A stretch of 64,000 bases of DNA from Planotetraspora phitsanulokensis. Its GTDB lineage: Bacteria > Actinomycetota > Actinomycetes > Streptosporangiales > Streptosporangiaceae. Under the pieces are notes generated by a model, which was not told where the DNA came from, made no database searches, and was given only the letters and a program-made list of their open reading frames with translations. The stretch spans positions 372,001 through 436,000 of the forward strand of contig NZ_BOOP01000001.1 of assembly GCF_016863295.1 (NCBI RefSeq), read 5' to 3'. The translations under genes were made by a program, and so were the position numbers. Positions 10,195 to 18,513 of this stretch are shown piece by piece (positions within the stretch are counted from its first letter, which is position 1; each line of letters opens with the position of its first letter).

Positions 10195-11308
10195 CGTCCT
10201 GTCGCAGATCGTGCGCTGGTGGGAGGCGGGAGAACGGTTCGGGCTGGCCACGGTCGTCGGCACCTTCCGCAGCGCGCCCCGCCCTCCGGGGGCCTCCATG
10301 GCCGTCCTCGGCACCGAGGCCGTCGGCAGCGTGTCGGGGGGCTGCGTCGAGGGCGCCGTCTACGAACTGGCCAACGAGGTCGTCGGGACCGGGACGCCGG
10401 TGCTCCAGCGGTACGGCGTGAGCGACGACGACGCCTTCGCCGTCGGCCTGACCTGCGGCGGGATCATCGACGTGTTCGTCGAGGACGTCTCACGGGAGAC
10501 CTATCCCGAGCTGGGGGAGATCGCCGCCTCGATCGAGCGGCGCCGCCCGGTCGCCGTCGCCACGATCCTCTCCGGGCCCGGCCCGGTGGGGGCGCGCCGG
10601 GTCGTCTGGCCGGACGGACCCGCGGGCCCGGGGTCGTCCTCCGGGTCGCTGGGCTCGCCCCGGCTCGACGCGGCCGTGGACGACGACGTACGGGGCATGC
10701 TGGCCCAGGGGATCACCGGCATCCGGCGTTACGGAGCGCAGGGGGAGAGACGGCTGGACGACCTTCAGGTCTTCGTCCAGTCCTTCGCACCCGCGCCGCG
10801 CATGCTGGTGTTCGGGGCCATCGACTTCGCGGCGGCCGTCGCGAAGATCGGCAAGTTCCTCGGCTACCACGTCGTCGTCTGCGACGCGCGCCCGGTGTTC
10901 GCCACCACCAAGCGCTTCCCCGACGCCGACGAGGTCGTCGTCAAGTGGCCGCACGACTATCTGTCGACGGTGCAGGTCGACGAGCGGACGGTCATCTGCG
11001 TCCTCACCCACGACCCCAAGTTCGACGTCCCCCTGCTGGAGGTCGCCCTGCGCACCCCGGCGGCGTACGTGGGCGCGATGGGGTCGCGGCGCACGCATGA
11101 GGACCGGATCGCCCGGTTGAGGGAGGTCGGATTGAAGGACGAGGACCTCGCCCGGCTGAGGTCCCCGATCGGCCTCGACCTCGGCGCCCGCACCCCGGAG
11201 GAGACCGCGGTGTCGATCGCCGCCGAGCTGATCCAGCTCCGGTGGGGCGGCACCGGGAGGTCGCTCACCGACACCAGCGGCCGCATCCACGGCGACTCCC
11301 TCACATGA
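10187..11308 (+). CDS. XdhC/CoxF-family maturation factor
   Basis: A 373-residue XdhC-family protein. The N-terminal XdhC_CoxI domain carries RSAPRPPGASMAV and GSVSGGCVEGAVYE; the C-terminal Rossmann-like XdhC domain carries MLVFGAIDFAAAV and VCDARPVFATTKRFPDADEVVV, ending in LDLGARTPEETAVSIAAE. XdhC proteins bind molybdenum cofactor, protect it during sulfuration and deliver it to xanthine dehydrogenase-type apoenzymes. It is coupled by overlaps to coxE before it and to the cytidylyltransferase after it, forming one maturation operon. Confidence 0.88.
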   Translation: MRDVLSQIVRWWEAGERFGLATVVGTFRSAPRPPGASMAVLGTEAVGSVSGGCVEGAVYELANEVVGTGTPVLQRYGVSDDDAFAVGLTCGGIIDVFVEDVSRETYPELGEIAASIERRRPVAVATILSGPGPVGARRVVWPDGPAGPGSSSGSLGSPRLDAAVDDDVRGMLAQGITGIRRYGAQGERRLDDLQVFVQSFAPAPRMLVFGAIDFAAAVAKIGKFLGYHVVVCDARPVFATTKRFPDADEVVVKWPHDYLSTVQVDERTVICVLTHDPKFDVPLLEVALRTPAAYVGAMGSRRTHEDRIARLREVGLKDEDLARLRSPIGLDLGARTPEETAVSIAAELIQLRWGGTGRSLTDTSGRIHGDSLT

Positions 11309-11883
11309 CTCCGGGCGGGCGGGTCGCGGGCATCCTGCTCGCCGCCGGCGCGGGGAGCCGCTTCGGGGCGCCCAAGGCCCTGGTCGAGTTCGGGGGAGAA
11401 CGGCTCGTCGACCGTGGTGTGCGGCTGCTCCGTGACGGCGGTTGCGATCCCGTCATCGTCGTCCTGGGCGCGGCCGCGGCCGACGTCGCCGGGGCGACCG
11501 CGGTGTACAACCCCGATTGGGCCGGGGGGATGGGGTCCTCGCTGTGTGCGGGGCTGGAGGCGGCCCCCGCCTCCGCGGAGGCCGTCGTGATCGCCCTGGT
11601 CGACCAGCCGCTGATCACCGCGGAAGCCGTCCGGCGGCTCGCCGCGGCGTTCGAGGCCGGCGCGTCCGTCGCCGTGTCGACGTATGGCGGTGCGCCCAGG
11701 AATCCCGTCCTCATCGCGCGGGCCCACTTCGCCGAGGTCGCCCGGATGGCAGCAGGCGACGTCGGGGCACGCCCGTTCCTCCGGGCGCATCCCGATCTCG
11801 TCACCCCGGTGCCGTGCGACGACGTGGGCGACCCCGCCGACATCGACGTGCCCGCCGACCTGAGGTCGCTGGACGGCCGATGA
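11305..11883 (+). CDS. mocA: MobA/MocA-like molybdenum cofactor nucleotidyltransferase
   Basis: A 192-residue nucleotidyltransferase with the GT-A signature ILLAAGAGSRFGAPKALVEF, then IVVLGA and a conserved LVDQPLIT segment where the metal-binding Asp sits. MocA adds CMP to molybdopterin for xanthine dehydrogenase-family enzymes, so it fits with the adjacent XdhC. ATG 11305 makes an ATGA overlap with xdhC; the longer open frame from 11242 is a shadow. Specificity (CTP versus GTP) is inferred from context. Confidence 0.82.
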   Translation: MTPGGRVAGILLAAGAGSRFGAPKALVEFGGERLVDRGVRLLRDGGCDPVIVVLGAAAADVAGATAVYNPDWAGGMGSSLCAGLEAAPASAEAVVIALVDQPLITAEAVRRLAAAFEAGASVAVSTYGGAPRNPVLIARAHFAEVARMAAGDVGARPFLRAHPDLVTPVPCDDVGDPADIDVPADLRSLDGR

Positions 11884-11966
11884 TCCCGCCCGGCCGGGTG
11901 CAGTAACCTCTCCATGCCGCATGAAACGGAACAACATTCGGTATTCGGGCCGGGAAGGACGTCGGG

Positions 11967-13001
11967 ATGCGCATCGGGATGGCACTCAACTACGCCGGGG
12001 GCTTCAAGGAGACCGTGGCCGAGCTCGGCGACTACGAGAAGGCCGGGCTCGACATCGTGTTCGTCGCCGAGGCCTACAGCTTCGACGCGGTCAGCCAGAT
12101 GGGCTACATCGCCGCCCGCACCGAGCGCCTCCAGATCGCCTCGGGCATCCTGCCGATCTACTCGCGCACGCCCACGCTGCTCGCCATGACCGCGGCGGGC
12201 CTCGACTACGTCTCCGACGGCAGGTTCACGCTGGGGCTCGGGGCCAGCGGGCCGCAGGTCATCGAGGGTTTCCACGGCGTCCCCTACACGGCTCCGCTGG
12301 GCCGTACCCGCGAGATCATCGAGATCTGCCGCAAGGTGTGGAAGCGGGAGAAGCTGGAGCACGCGGGCCGGCACTACACGATGCCCCTCCAGGGCGGAAC
12401 CGGGCTCGGCAAGCCGCTCAAGCTGATCAACCACCCGGTCAGGGAGCGGATCCCGATCGTGGTCGCGGCCATCGGCCCGCAGAACGTCGAGCTCACCGCG
12501 GAGCTGGCGGAGGGCTGGGAGCCGATCTTCTTCATGCCGGAGAAGGCGGGCGAGGTCTGGGGCCCCTCGCTGGCCGCCGGACGGGCCCGCAGAGACCCCG
12601 AGCTCGGCGAGCTGGACGTCATCGCCCAGGCCGTGCTGGCCATCGGCGACGACGTCGCGGACATTCTGGAGCTCGGCCGCCCGATGGCCGCCCTCTACAT
12701 CGGAGGCATGGGCGCCAAGGGCAAGAACTTCTACAACGACCTCGCCCGCCGGTACGGCTACGAGAAGGAGGCCGAGCGGATCCAGGACCTCTACCTCGAG
12801 GGCAGGAAGGACGAGGCGGCGGCCCTGGTGCCGCAGGAGCTGCTGGAGAAGATGTCGCTGGTCGGGTCGGAGGGCCATGTCCGGGAGCGGCTCGCGGCCA
12901 TGCGCGAGGCCGGGGTGACGACGCTCAACGTGACCCCCTTCGGGCGTACGCACGAGGAGCGGCTGAGGCTCATCGAGAAGATCAAGACGCTCGCCTCCTG
13001 A
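11967..13001 (+). CDS. LLM-class F420-dependent oxidoreductase
   Basis: A 344-residue luciferase-like TIM-barrel protein. The N-terminus MRIGMALNYAGGFKET, FVAEAYSFDAVSQMGYIA, the LGLGASGPQVIEGFHG loop and the C-terminal EERLRLIEKIK fit an actinobacterial subfamily annotated as F420-dependent (mycobacterial Rv3520c-like). It is closest in style to F420H2 enzymes, not FMN enzymes such as the SsuD in this window. The substrate is unknown. GGGAAGGA precedes ATG 11967. It may be transcribed on its own, 83 bp after mocA. Confidence 0.82.
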   Translation: MRIGMALNYAGGFKETVAELGDYEKAGLDIVFVAEAYSFDAVSQMGYIAARTERLQIASGILPIYSRTPTLLAMTAAGLDYVSDGRFTLGLGASGPQVIEGFHGVPYTAPLGRTREIIEICRKVWKREKLEHAGRHYTMPLQGGTGLGKPLKLINHPVRERIPIVVAAIGPQNVELTAELAEGWEPIFFMPEKAGEVWGPSLAAGRARRDPELGELDVIAQAVLAIGDDVADILELGRPMAALYIGGMGAKGKNFYNDLARRYGYEKEAERIQDLYLEGRKDEAAALVPQELLEKMSLVGSEGHVRERLAAMREAGVTTLNVTPFGRTHEERLRLIEKIKTLAS

Positions 13002-13033
13002 CCCCGGCGCGCCCGGGCCGGTGGACTGAGGTC

Positions 13034-13110
13034 GTCCGCCGGCCGGAGCCGGGCAGGCCTGGAACGCCGGGAACGCCGTCCCGAGCGTGCCTCCGGGACG
13101 GCGGGGTCAG
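13034..13110. pseudogene. Decayed copy of the tetR 3' end
   Basis: Bases 13046-13110 align closely with 13144-13200, the last coding part of the adjacent tetR gene. The copies share GAGCC.GGCAGGCC.GGAACGCC, then GTC.CGAGC, and end in GGACGGCGGGGTC. The intergenic copy has a 9-nt insertion (a second GGGAACGCC unit) and scattered substitutions. It carries no usable reading frame. It is either a partial tandem duplication or the stump of a deleted tetR paralogue. Confidence 0.6.
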
Positions 13111-13129
13111 GCGGTCTGAAACCCGGAGG

Positions 13130-13687
13130 TCAGTCGGCGGCGGGAGCCAGGCAGGCCCGGAACGCCGTCTCGAGCCGCGCCTGCAGGACGGCGGGGTCGG
13201 CGTCGTGGAGCCCGTCGGGGCCCAGCAGCCGGCGCAGCGACCCCGCGCCGAGGATGATCACCGTCGCGAGCAGCGCCCGTTCCCGCGCCTGCGGTCCGGG
13301 CAGCCGTGCGCTGATCGCGTCGACCAGGCCGGTCTCCACCCGTGCCGTGAGGACGGCCCGGATCTCCGGGCTCGTCCCGGCCCGGTCGAGCATCCGCACG
13401 AGTGGTTCCGAGGCGCCCGTCCGCAGCCGGTGGGCGACGTGTTCCGCCAGCCGGGCGGGCAGCCGCGCGAGGTCCCCCTCGATCGCGGCCGTCACCGTGG
13501 ACGCCGTTATCAGGACCGTCGCGAAGAGATTCGCCTTCGATCCGAAGTACCGGTTGACCAGGGCGACGTTGGCGCCGGCCGCCGACGCGATCATCCGTAC
13601 GGTCACCTGGTCGTAGCCGTGCTCCGCGAACAGCTCCCCGGCGGCGGCCAGGATCCGTTCGCCGGTCGCCTCGCGGTCTCGTGTCAC
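13130..13687 (-). CDS. TetR-family transcriptional repressor
   Basis: A 185-residue TetR regulator. The N-terminal helix-turn-helix runs through about residues 8-50 (ERILAAAGELFAEHGYDQVTVRMIASAAGANVALVNRYFGSK in outline); the C-terminal ligand domain is variable, with PLVRMLDRAG. GTG 13687 is chosen because homology begins there; GTG 13696 is possible, and the frame stays open to 13750. No strong SD is seen, so it may be leaderless or poorly translated. It is divergent from an MFS exporter, and operator-like repeats overlap its own start codon, so it probably represses itself and the exporter. Confidence 0.87.
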   Translation of the reverse strand: MTRDREATGERILAAAGELFAEHGYDQVTVRMIASAAGANVALVNRYFGSKANLFATVLITASTVTAAIEGDLARLPARLAEHVAHRLRTGASEPLVRMLDRAGTSPEIRAVLTARVETGLVDAISARLPGPQARERALLATVIILGAGSLRRLLGPDGLHDADPAVLQARLETAFRACLAPAAD

Positions 13688-13730
13688 GAGCGGCACACTA
13701 GCGTGACACCAGAGTAAACAAGCGTATACT
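13678..13730 (+). promoter_or_regulatory. tetR/MFS operator and exporter promoter
   Basis: A 13-bp palindrome CTCGTG-T-CACGAG (13678-13690) covers the tetR start codon. Its core GTGTCACG is repeated inverted as CGTGACAC at 13702-13709, 21 bp away, about two helix turns. The second copy overlaps a -35-like GTGACA (13703-13708) that is 16 nt from TATACT (13725-13730), a strong -10 for the exporter. Binding by TetR at both sites would shut both genes. Confidence 0.6.
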
Positions 13731-13799
13731 TGAAAAGGAAAATAAAGCATAATCCGGACGAATTAGCGTCTCGGTGGAACCAGTGAGCGAGGGGAATCC

Positions 13800-15398
13800 G
13801 TGACGCGGGAGACCGTCCGGGAGGACGCAGGGCGCATCTACACGCACCGTGAGATCTTGAAGATCCTCTCCGGGCTGCTGCTCGCCCTGCTCACCTCGAT
13901 GATCTCGACCTCCGTGGTCGGCACGGCCCTGCCGACGATCGTGGGGGACCTCGGCGGCCAGGACCAACTGTCGTGGGTCGCGAGCGCGACGCTCCTGACG
14001 CTGACCGTCTCCACCCCGCTGTGGGGCAAGCTCTCCGACATCTTCGGCCGCAAGCTGATGTTCCAGGTCGCGCTCGGCCTGTTCGTGGCGGCCTCGATGG
14101 TCGCCGGCCTGTCGCAGGACATCGGCATGCTCATCGCCGCGAGAGCCGTACAGGGGCTGGGGACCGGGGGCCTGTCCGCGCTGGTCCAGGTCATCCTGGG
14201 CGACGTGGTCCAGCCCCGGGAGCGCGGCCGCTACTCGGGTTACGTGGGCGCGGTTTTTGGCGTGTCCACCGTCGCGGGGCCCCTGCTCGGCGGCTTCCTG
14301 GTCGACGCCGACGGGCTCGGCTGGCGCTGGTGCTTCTACGTGTGCGTGCCCCTCGCGGTCGTGGCGTTCGCCGTCATCCAGAGGGTGCTGAAGCTGGAGC
14401 ACGTGAAGCGGGACGCCCGCATCGATTGGTGGGGCGCCGCCACCCTGACCGGCGCGGCCACCTCGCTCATGCTCCTGCTGTCGCTCGGCGGGCACGAGTT
14501 CGACTGGAACTCGTCGTGGACCTACGGCCTGGCCGCGCTCGCGGCCGTGTTCTGCGGCCTCGCCGTCGTGGCCGAGCGCAGGGCCGCGGAGCCGATCCTC
14601 CCGCCGCGCCTGTTCCGCGACCGCACGTTCGTCCTGGCCGGCACGGCTTCCCTGTTCGTCGGTCTCGCCCTGTACGGCGTGCTGATCTATCTGCCGCAGT
14701 TCCTTCAGATCGTCAAGGGGCTCATGCCGGCCCGGTCGGGGCTCATGACCCTGCCCCTGGTGCTCGGCCTCTTCGTGGCCTCGATCGTCTCCGGGCGCGT
14801 CGTCACCCGGACCGGCAGATGGAAGCTCTTCCCCCTCGTCGGCATGCTGCTCGTGGCCGCGGGCCTCGGCCTGCTCTCCCGGCTGCGGCCGGACTCGTCC
14901 TTCATGGTGATCGGCGTGGACATCACGGTCCTCGGCGTCGGGCTCGGCATGAGCATGCAGATGCTGATCCTCGCGGTGCAGAACTCGGCCGAGCGGCGGG
15001 ATCTGGCGGTGAGCACCTCGGGTGTGTCCTTCTTCCGCAGCCTCGGCGGCGCGGTGGGCGTGGCGGCCTTCGGCGCCATCCTCACCAACGGGGTCAAGTC
15101 GGAGATCTCCGCGAAGCTCGGGACCCCGTCCGCTCCGGCCGCGAGCCTCGACCTGGGCACGCCGGAGGCGATCCGCGACCTTCCCCCGGCGGTGCACGAC
15201 GTCGTGATCGGCGCCTTCGCGTCGGCGATGCACACGGTGTTCCTCGTCGGCGTGCCCGTGGCCGTCCTCGGCTTCTTCGCGGTGATCTTCCTGCGCGAGG
15301 TCCCGCTCCGCTCGGCCGTCCGGTCTCCGGCGGACGCCCAGGGCCACGACGGCCACCACCGGCACGCCCAGCGTCCCCGGCACGCCAGGAGCTCCTGA
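13800..15398 (+). CDS. DHA2-family (14-TM) MFS drug exporter
   Basis: A 532-residue major facilitator of the EmrB/QacA drug:H+ antiporter class with about 14 membrane helices. Motif A reads GKLSDIFGRKLMF; motif C-like glycines occur in GAVFGVSTVAGPLLGGFLVD. Early helices start at LLALLTSMISTSVVGTALPTI. The last 35 residues are a His/Arg-rich cytoplasmic tail (HDGHHRHAQRPRH). GTG 13800 follows GAGGGG. The divergent TetR gene and shared operator point to inducible efflux of a toxic compound or secondary metabolite; the substrate is unknown. Confidence 0.9.
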   Translation: MTRETVREDAGRIYTHREILKILSGLLLALLTSMISTSVVGTALPTIVGDLGGQDQLSWVASATLLTLTVSTPLWGKLSDIFGRKLMFQVALGLFVAASMVAGLSQDIGMLIAARAVQGLGTGGLSALVQVILGDVVQPRERGRYSGYVGAVFGVSTVAGPLLGGFLVDADGLGWRWCFYVCVPLAVVAFAVIQRVLKLEHVKRDARIDWWGAATLTGAATSLMLLLSLGGHEFDWNSSWTYGLAALAAVFCGLAVVAERRAAEPILPPRLFRDRTFVLAGTASLFVGLALYGVLIYLPQFLQIVKGLMPARSGLMTLPLVLGLFVASIVSGRVVTRTGRWKLFPLVGMLLVAAGLGLLSRLRPDSSFMVIGVDITVLGVGLGMSMQMLILAVQNSAERRDLAVSTSGVSFFRSLGGAVGVAAFGAILTNGVKSEISAKLGTPSAPAASLDLGTPEAIRDLPPAVHDVVIGAFASAMHTVFLVGVPVAVLGFFAVIFLREVPLRSAVRSPADAQGHDGHHRHAQRPRHARSS

Positions 15399-15465
15399 CC
15401 GCACCCCCGGGGCCGGGGCGCGGCGGCGGGCGGATCAGGGGCCGCGGCGGGCGTAGAGTCCATTC

Positions 15466-16527
15466 GTGCCTCATGCCTCCCGCCGCGCCCGCCTGGCCGC
15501 GGAACTCCCCGAACACGGCGCCACGGCGATCCTCGTCACCTGGCCCGTCAACGTCCGCTACCTGACCGGCCTGTCGAGCTCGAACGCCGCCGTACTCGTG
15601 GACTCCTCGGGGGAGGCGGTGCTCGCCACCGACTCCCGCTACATCGAGACCGCCCGGCGCCGGTGCCCCGACGTCGAGCTGATCGTGAGCCGCGACGTGG
15701 CCGGGGTCCTGGCCGCGCGGGCGGGCGGATCCCCGGGCGGGCTGCTCGTGGAGGCCGACCACATGCCGGTGTCACTGTTCACGGCGCTCGGCGGCGCCGA
15801 GCGCGTGACGCCGGTCAGCGGCCTTGTCGAGTCCGTCCGCCGGGTCAAGGACGAGGGGGAGATCGAGTCGTTGCGCCGCGCCTGCGCGATCACCGACGAG
15901 GCGTTCTCCCTGGTCATCGGACGCATCAGGCCCGGCGTGACCGAGCGGGAGATCGCCCGCTGGCTGGAGTTCCGCATGATGGAGCTCGGGGCGGAGAAGC
16001 CGGCCTTCGACTCGATCGTCGCCTCCGGTCCCAACGGGTCCATCCCGCACCACTCGCCGTCGGACCGTCAGATCGAGACCGGCGACCTCGTCACCATGGA
16101 CTTCGGCGCGCTCTTCGAGGGCTACCACGCGGACATGACCCGCACGGTCGCCGTCGGCGAGCCCGCCGGGTGGCAGCGGGACCTCTACGAGCTCGTACGG
16201 CAGGCCCAGCGGGCCGGACGCCACGCCCTACGGCCGGGGGCGGCCGCGCGGGAGGTGGACGCCGCGGCGCGCGACCTGATCACCGAAGCAGGTCACGGCG
16301 AACATTTCGAGCACGGACTCGGTCACGGAGTCGGGCTGGAGATCCACGAGCTACCGTTCCTCGGCCCGGACAAGACCGGTAGACTAGAGGATCGAGTTCC
16401 GATCACCGTCGAGCCCGGGGTCTATCTGCCGGGCAGGGGCGGGGTGCGCATCGAGGACACGCTGGTGACGCGTGACGACGGGCCGGAGCTCCTCACACTG
16501 ACGACCAAGGAGCTGCTCGTCCTGTAG
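15466..16527 (+). CDS. pepQ: M24 Xaa-Pro aminopeptidase
   Basis: A 353-residue pita-bread metallopeptidase with an N-terminal creatinase/prolidase domain and a C-terminal catalytic domain. The five metal ligands are visible: D212 (TMDFGALF), D223 (HADMTRT), H287 (GLGHGVGLEIHE), E316 (VEPGVYLPG) and E330 (RIEDT). It cleaves peptides with proline at the second position. It lies directly upstream of efp, an arrangement conserved in many Gram-positives, with 27 bp between them. GTG 15466 is the likely start. The choice between aminopeptidase P and prolidase is not settled by sequence. Confidence 0.9.
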   Translation: MPHASRRARLAAELPEHGATAILVTWPVNVRYLTGLSSSNAAVLVDSSGEAVLATDSRYIETARRRCPDVELIVSRDVAGVLAARAGGSPGGLLVEADHMPVSLFTALGGAERVTPVSGLVESVRRVKDEGEIESLRRACAITDEAFSLVIGRIRPGVTEREIARWLEFRMMELGAEKPAFDSIVASGPNGSIPHHSPSDRQIETGDLVTMDFGALFEGYHADMTRTVAVGEPAGWQRDLYELVRQAQRAGRHALRPGAAAREVDAAARDLITEAGHGEHFEHGLGHGVGLEIHELPFLGPDKTGRLEDRVPITVEPGVYLPGRGGVRIEDTLVTRDDGPELLTLTTKELLVL

Positions 16528-16554
16528 GGCAGCCGCACGCGGGAGAGACCACAC

Positions 16555-17115
16555 GTGGCCACGACGAACGACCTGAAGAACGGTCTTGTGCTCAAGCTCG
16601 ACGGCGGTGAGCTCTGGACCGTCGTAGAGTTCCAGCACGTCAAGCCGGGCAAGGGCGGCGCGTTCGTCCGCACCAAGCTCAAGAACATCACGTCCGGCAA
16701 GGTCGTGGACAAGACCTTCAACGCCGGCGTCAAGGTCGACGTCGCCAACGTCGACAAGCGGGAGATGCAGTACTCCTACCTCGACGGCGACGACTACGTC
16801 TTCATGGACACCGAGACCTACGACATGCTCCACGTCTCCCGCCCCGCCGTCGGCGACGCCGCGAACTACCTGCTCGAGAACATGCTCGCCACCGTCGCGA
16901 TCAACGAGGGCAACGTCCTCTACATCGACCTGCCCGCGGCCGTCGAGCTCACGATCGCGGAGACCGAGCCCGGCCTTCAGGGCGACCGGTCCACCGGCGG
17001 CACCAAGCCCGCCAAGCTGGAGACCGGCGCGGAGATCAAGGTCCCGCTCTTCATCACCACCGGCGAAAAGGTCAAGGTCGACACTCGCAGCGGCGAGTAC
17101 CTCGGTCGGGCCTGA
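16555..17115 (+). CDS. efp: Translation elongation factor P
   Basis: A 186-residue EF-P with the usual three beta-barrel domains. It relieves ribosome stalling at polyproline stretches; the Pro-rich FtsI, FtsL and FtsZ of this window are likely clients. The domain I loop reads [11 protein letters not shown] with tip Lys33, and the C-terminal signature [13 protein letters not shown] is intact. No modification enzyme (YmfI, EarP or EpmA type) is in the window. GTG 16555 follows GGGAGAG. The nusB start lies one base after its stop. Confidence 0.96.
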   Translation: MATTNDLKNGLVLKLDGGELWTVVEFQHVKPGKGGAFVRTKLKNITSGKVVDKTFNAGVKVDVANVDKREMQYSYLDGDDYVFMDTETYDMLHVSRPAVGDAANYLLENMLATVAINEGNVLYIDLPAAVELTIAETEPGLQGDRSTGGTKPAKLETGAEIKVPLFITTGEKVKVDTRSGEYLGRA

Positions 17116-17116
17116 G

Positions 17117-17527
17117 GTGTCGGCTCGGGGCAAGGCCCGACGGCGGGCGCTGGACATCCTGTTCGAGGCCGAGGCCCGGAGCGAGAACCCGCTCAGCGTG
17201 CTCGCCGAGCGGGTCGAACGATCGGATCCCCCGGTCAACGAGTACACCTCCGCCCTGGTCGAAGGCGTGACCAGGCACCAGGGCCGGATCGACGAGCTGA
17301 TCTCCACCTACTCCGAGGGCTGGACGCTCGAGCGCATGCCGGCGGTCGACCGGAACATCCTGCGCGGGGGCACCTTCGAGATGCTCTCGTCGGAGGAGGT
17401 GCCCGAAGGCGTGGTCATCAGCGAATGGGTGCACCTGGCGGCCGAGTTGTCGACCGACGAGTCGCCGCAGTTCGTCAACGGCCTGCTCGCCCGGTTCAAG
17501 CAGCTCAAGCCGTCGCTGTCCCTCTGA
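17117..17527 (+). CDS. nusB: Transcription antitermination factor NusB
   Basis: A 136-residue all-helical NusB protein (ARGKARRRALDILFEAEAR, then EGVTRHQGRIDELI, PAVDRNILRGGTFEML and STDESPQFVNGLLARF). With NusE/S10 it binds boxA RNA and supports antitermination in rRNA operons. The spacing after efp (one base) shows co-transcription, the common pepQ-efp-nusB order. GTG start; length is normal. Confidence 0.95.
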   Translation: MSARGKARRRALDILFEAEARSENPLSVLAERVERSDPPVNEYTSALVEGVTRHQGRIDELISTYSEGWTLERMPAVDRNILRGGTFEMLSSEEVPEGVVISEWVHLAAELSTDESPQFVNGLLARFKQLKPSLSL

Positions 17528-17625
17528 GGGCCGCGGCGCGCCGTGGCGGGCCGTCGGCACGGCCCGGTACGGTGCACGCGACAATGCGAGTAACAAGGGC
17601 ACTGCTGGAGTAGGGAGGGCCGGGC

Positions 17626-18345
17626 GTGCGTGACGCACCACGGCAGACGGTCGCGTGGAAGGCGCTCCGCGCGGTCCTGGCGGACCGGGTGGCGGCGACC
17701 GGGCGCGAGTCGCTCGACATCGTGGACGCCGGAGGCGGCACGGGCGGCTTCGCCGTGCCGCTCGCGAAGCTCGGTCACGCCGTCACGGTGGTGGACCCGA
17801 CCCTCGACTCGCTGGCCGCTCTGGAGCGCCGCGCCGCCGAGACCGGCGTGGGCGTCAAGGGCCTGCAGGGAGACGCGGCCGACCTCGGAGAGATGCTGAA
17901 GCCGGACAGCGCCGACCTGGTGCTGTGCCACAGCGTCCTCGAGTACGTCGAGGACCCGGCGGGCGCGCTCCGCGCGGTCAGGGGCATCCTCCGCACGGGC
18001 GGCGTGGTGAGCGTGCTCGCGGCCAACCCGTTCGCCACGGCGATCCACCGCTCGCTGGCCGGCCACTTCGACGAGGCGCGCCAGGTGCTCGCCGATCCGT
18101 GCGGCCGCTGGGGCGACCGCGACCCGACTCCCCGGAGGTTCTCCCGCGACGCCCTGTCGGACCTGCTCACGCAGGCCGGGTTCACCATGGGCGAGGTGCA
18201 CGGCGTGCGGATCTTCGCCGACCTCGTGCCGGGGATGCTGGCCGAGAACGACCAGGAGGCGCTGATCGCGCTGGAGCAGGCGGCGGCGACCCACCCCGTG
18301 TTGCGCGACATCGCCACCCAGCTCCACGCCATCGCCTACCGCTGA
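17626..18345 (+). CDS. Class I SAM-dependent methyltransferase
   Basis: A 239-residue Rossmann-fold methyltransferase. SAM-binding motif I is DIVDAGGGTGGFAVPLAKLG, the acidic motif II is VTVVDPTLDSL, and motif IV is DLVLCHSVLEYVEDP. The substrate is unknown; similar genes sit between nusB and dinB in other actinomycetes, and some family members act on tRNA. TAGGGAGG precedes GTG 17626. The 98 bp after nusB carry no clear terminator. Confidence 0.82.
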   Translation: MRDAPRQTVAWKALRAVLADRVAATGRESLDIVDAGGGTGGFAVPLAKLGHAVTVVDPTLDSLAALERRAAETGVGVKGLQGDAADLGEMLKPDSADLVLCHSVLEYVEDPAGALRAVRGILRTGGVVSVLAANPFATAIHRSLAGHFDEARQVLADPCGRWGDRDPTPRRFSRDALSDLLTQAGFTMGEVHGVRIFADLVPGMLAENDQEALIALEQAAATHPVLRDIATQLHAIAYR

Positions 18346-18513
18346 GGCCGCCGCGGGGAAGCGGTCTGGCCCGGCATGTGGAGCCGATTTGAGCGGTCCG
18401 GCTCGGCTTGTGCCCGGGGTGCGCGGTGGCCCGGCACACCGAGTTGGTGCGAGCGCCCGGCATGGCTCGGGCGAACCCGAGTTATCGCAACCATGTTCGG
18501 GTAGGGTGGCGGT

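Noticed and set aside
18472-18485. SOS-box-like CGAACCCGAGTTAT before dinB
   Set aside because: Only one half of the actinobacterial LexA consensus (CGAAC-N4-GTTCG) is good; GTTAT is a poor second half. Kept as a weak possibility only.
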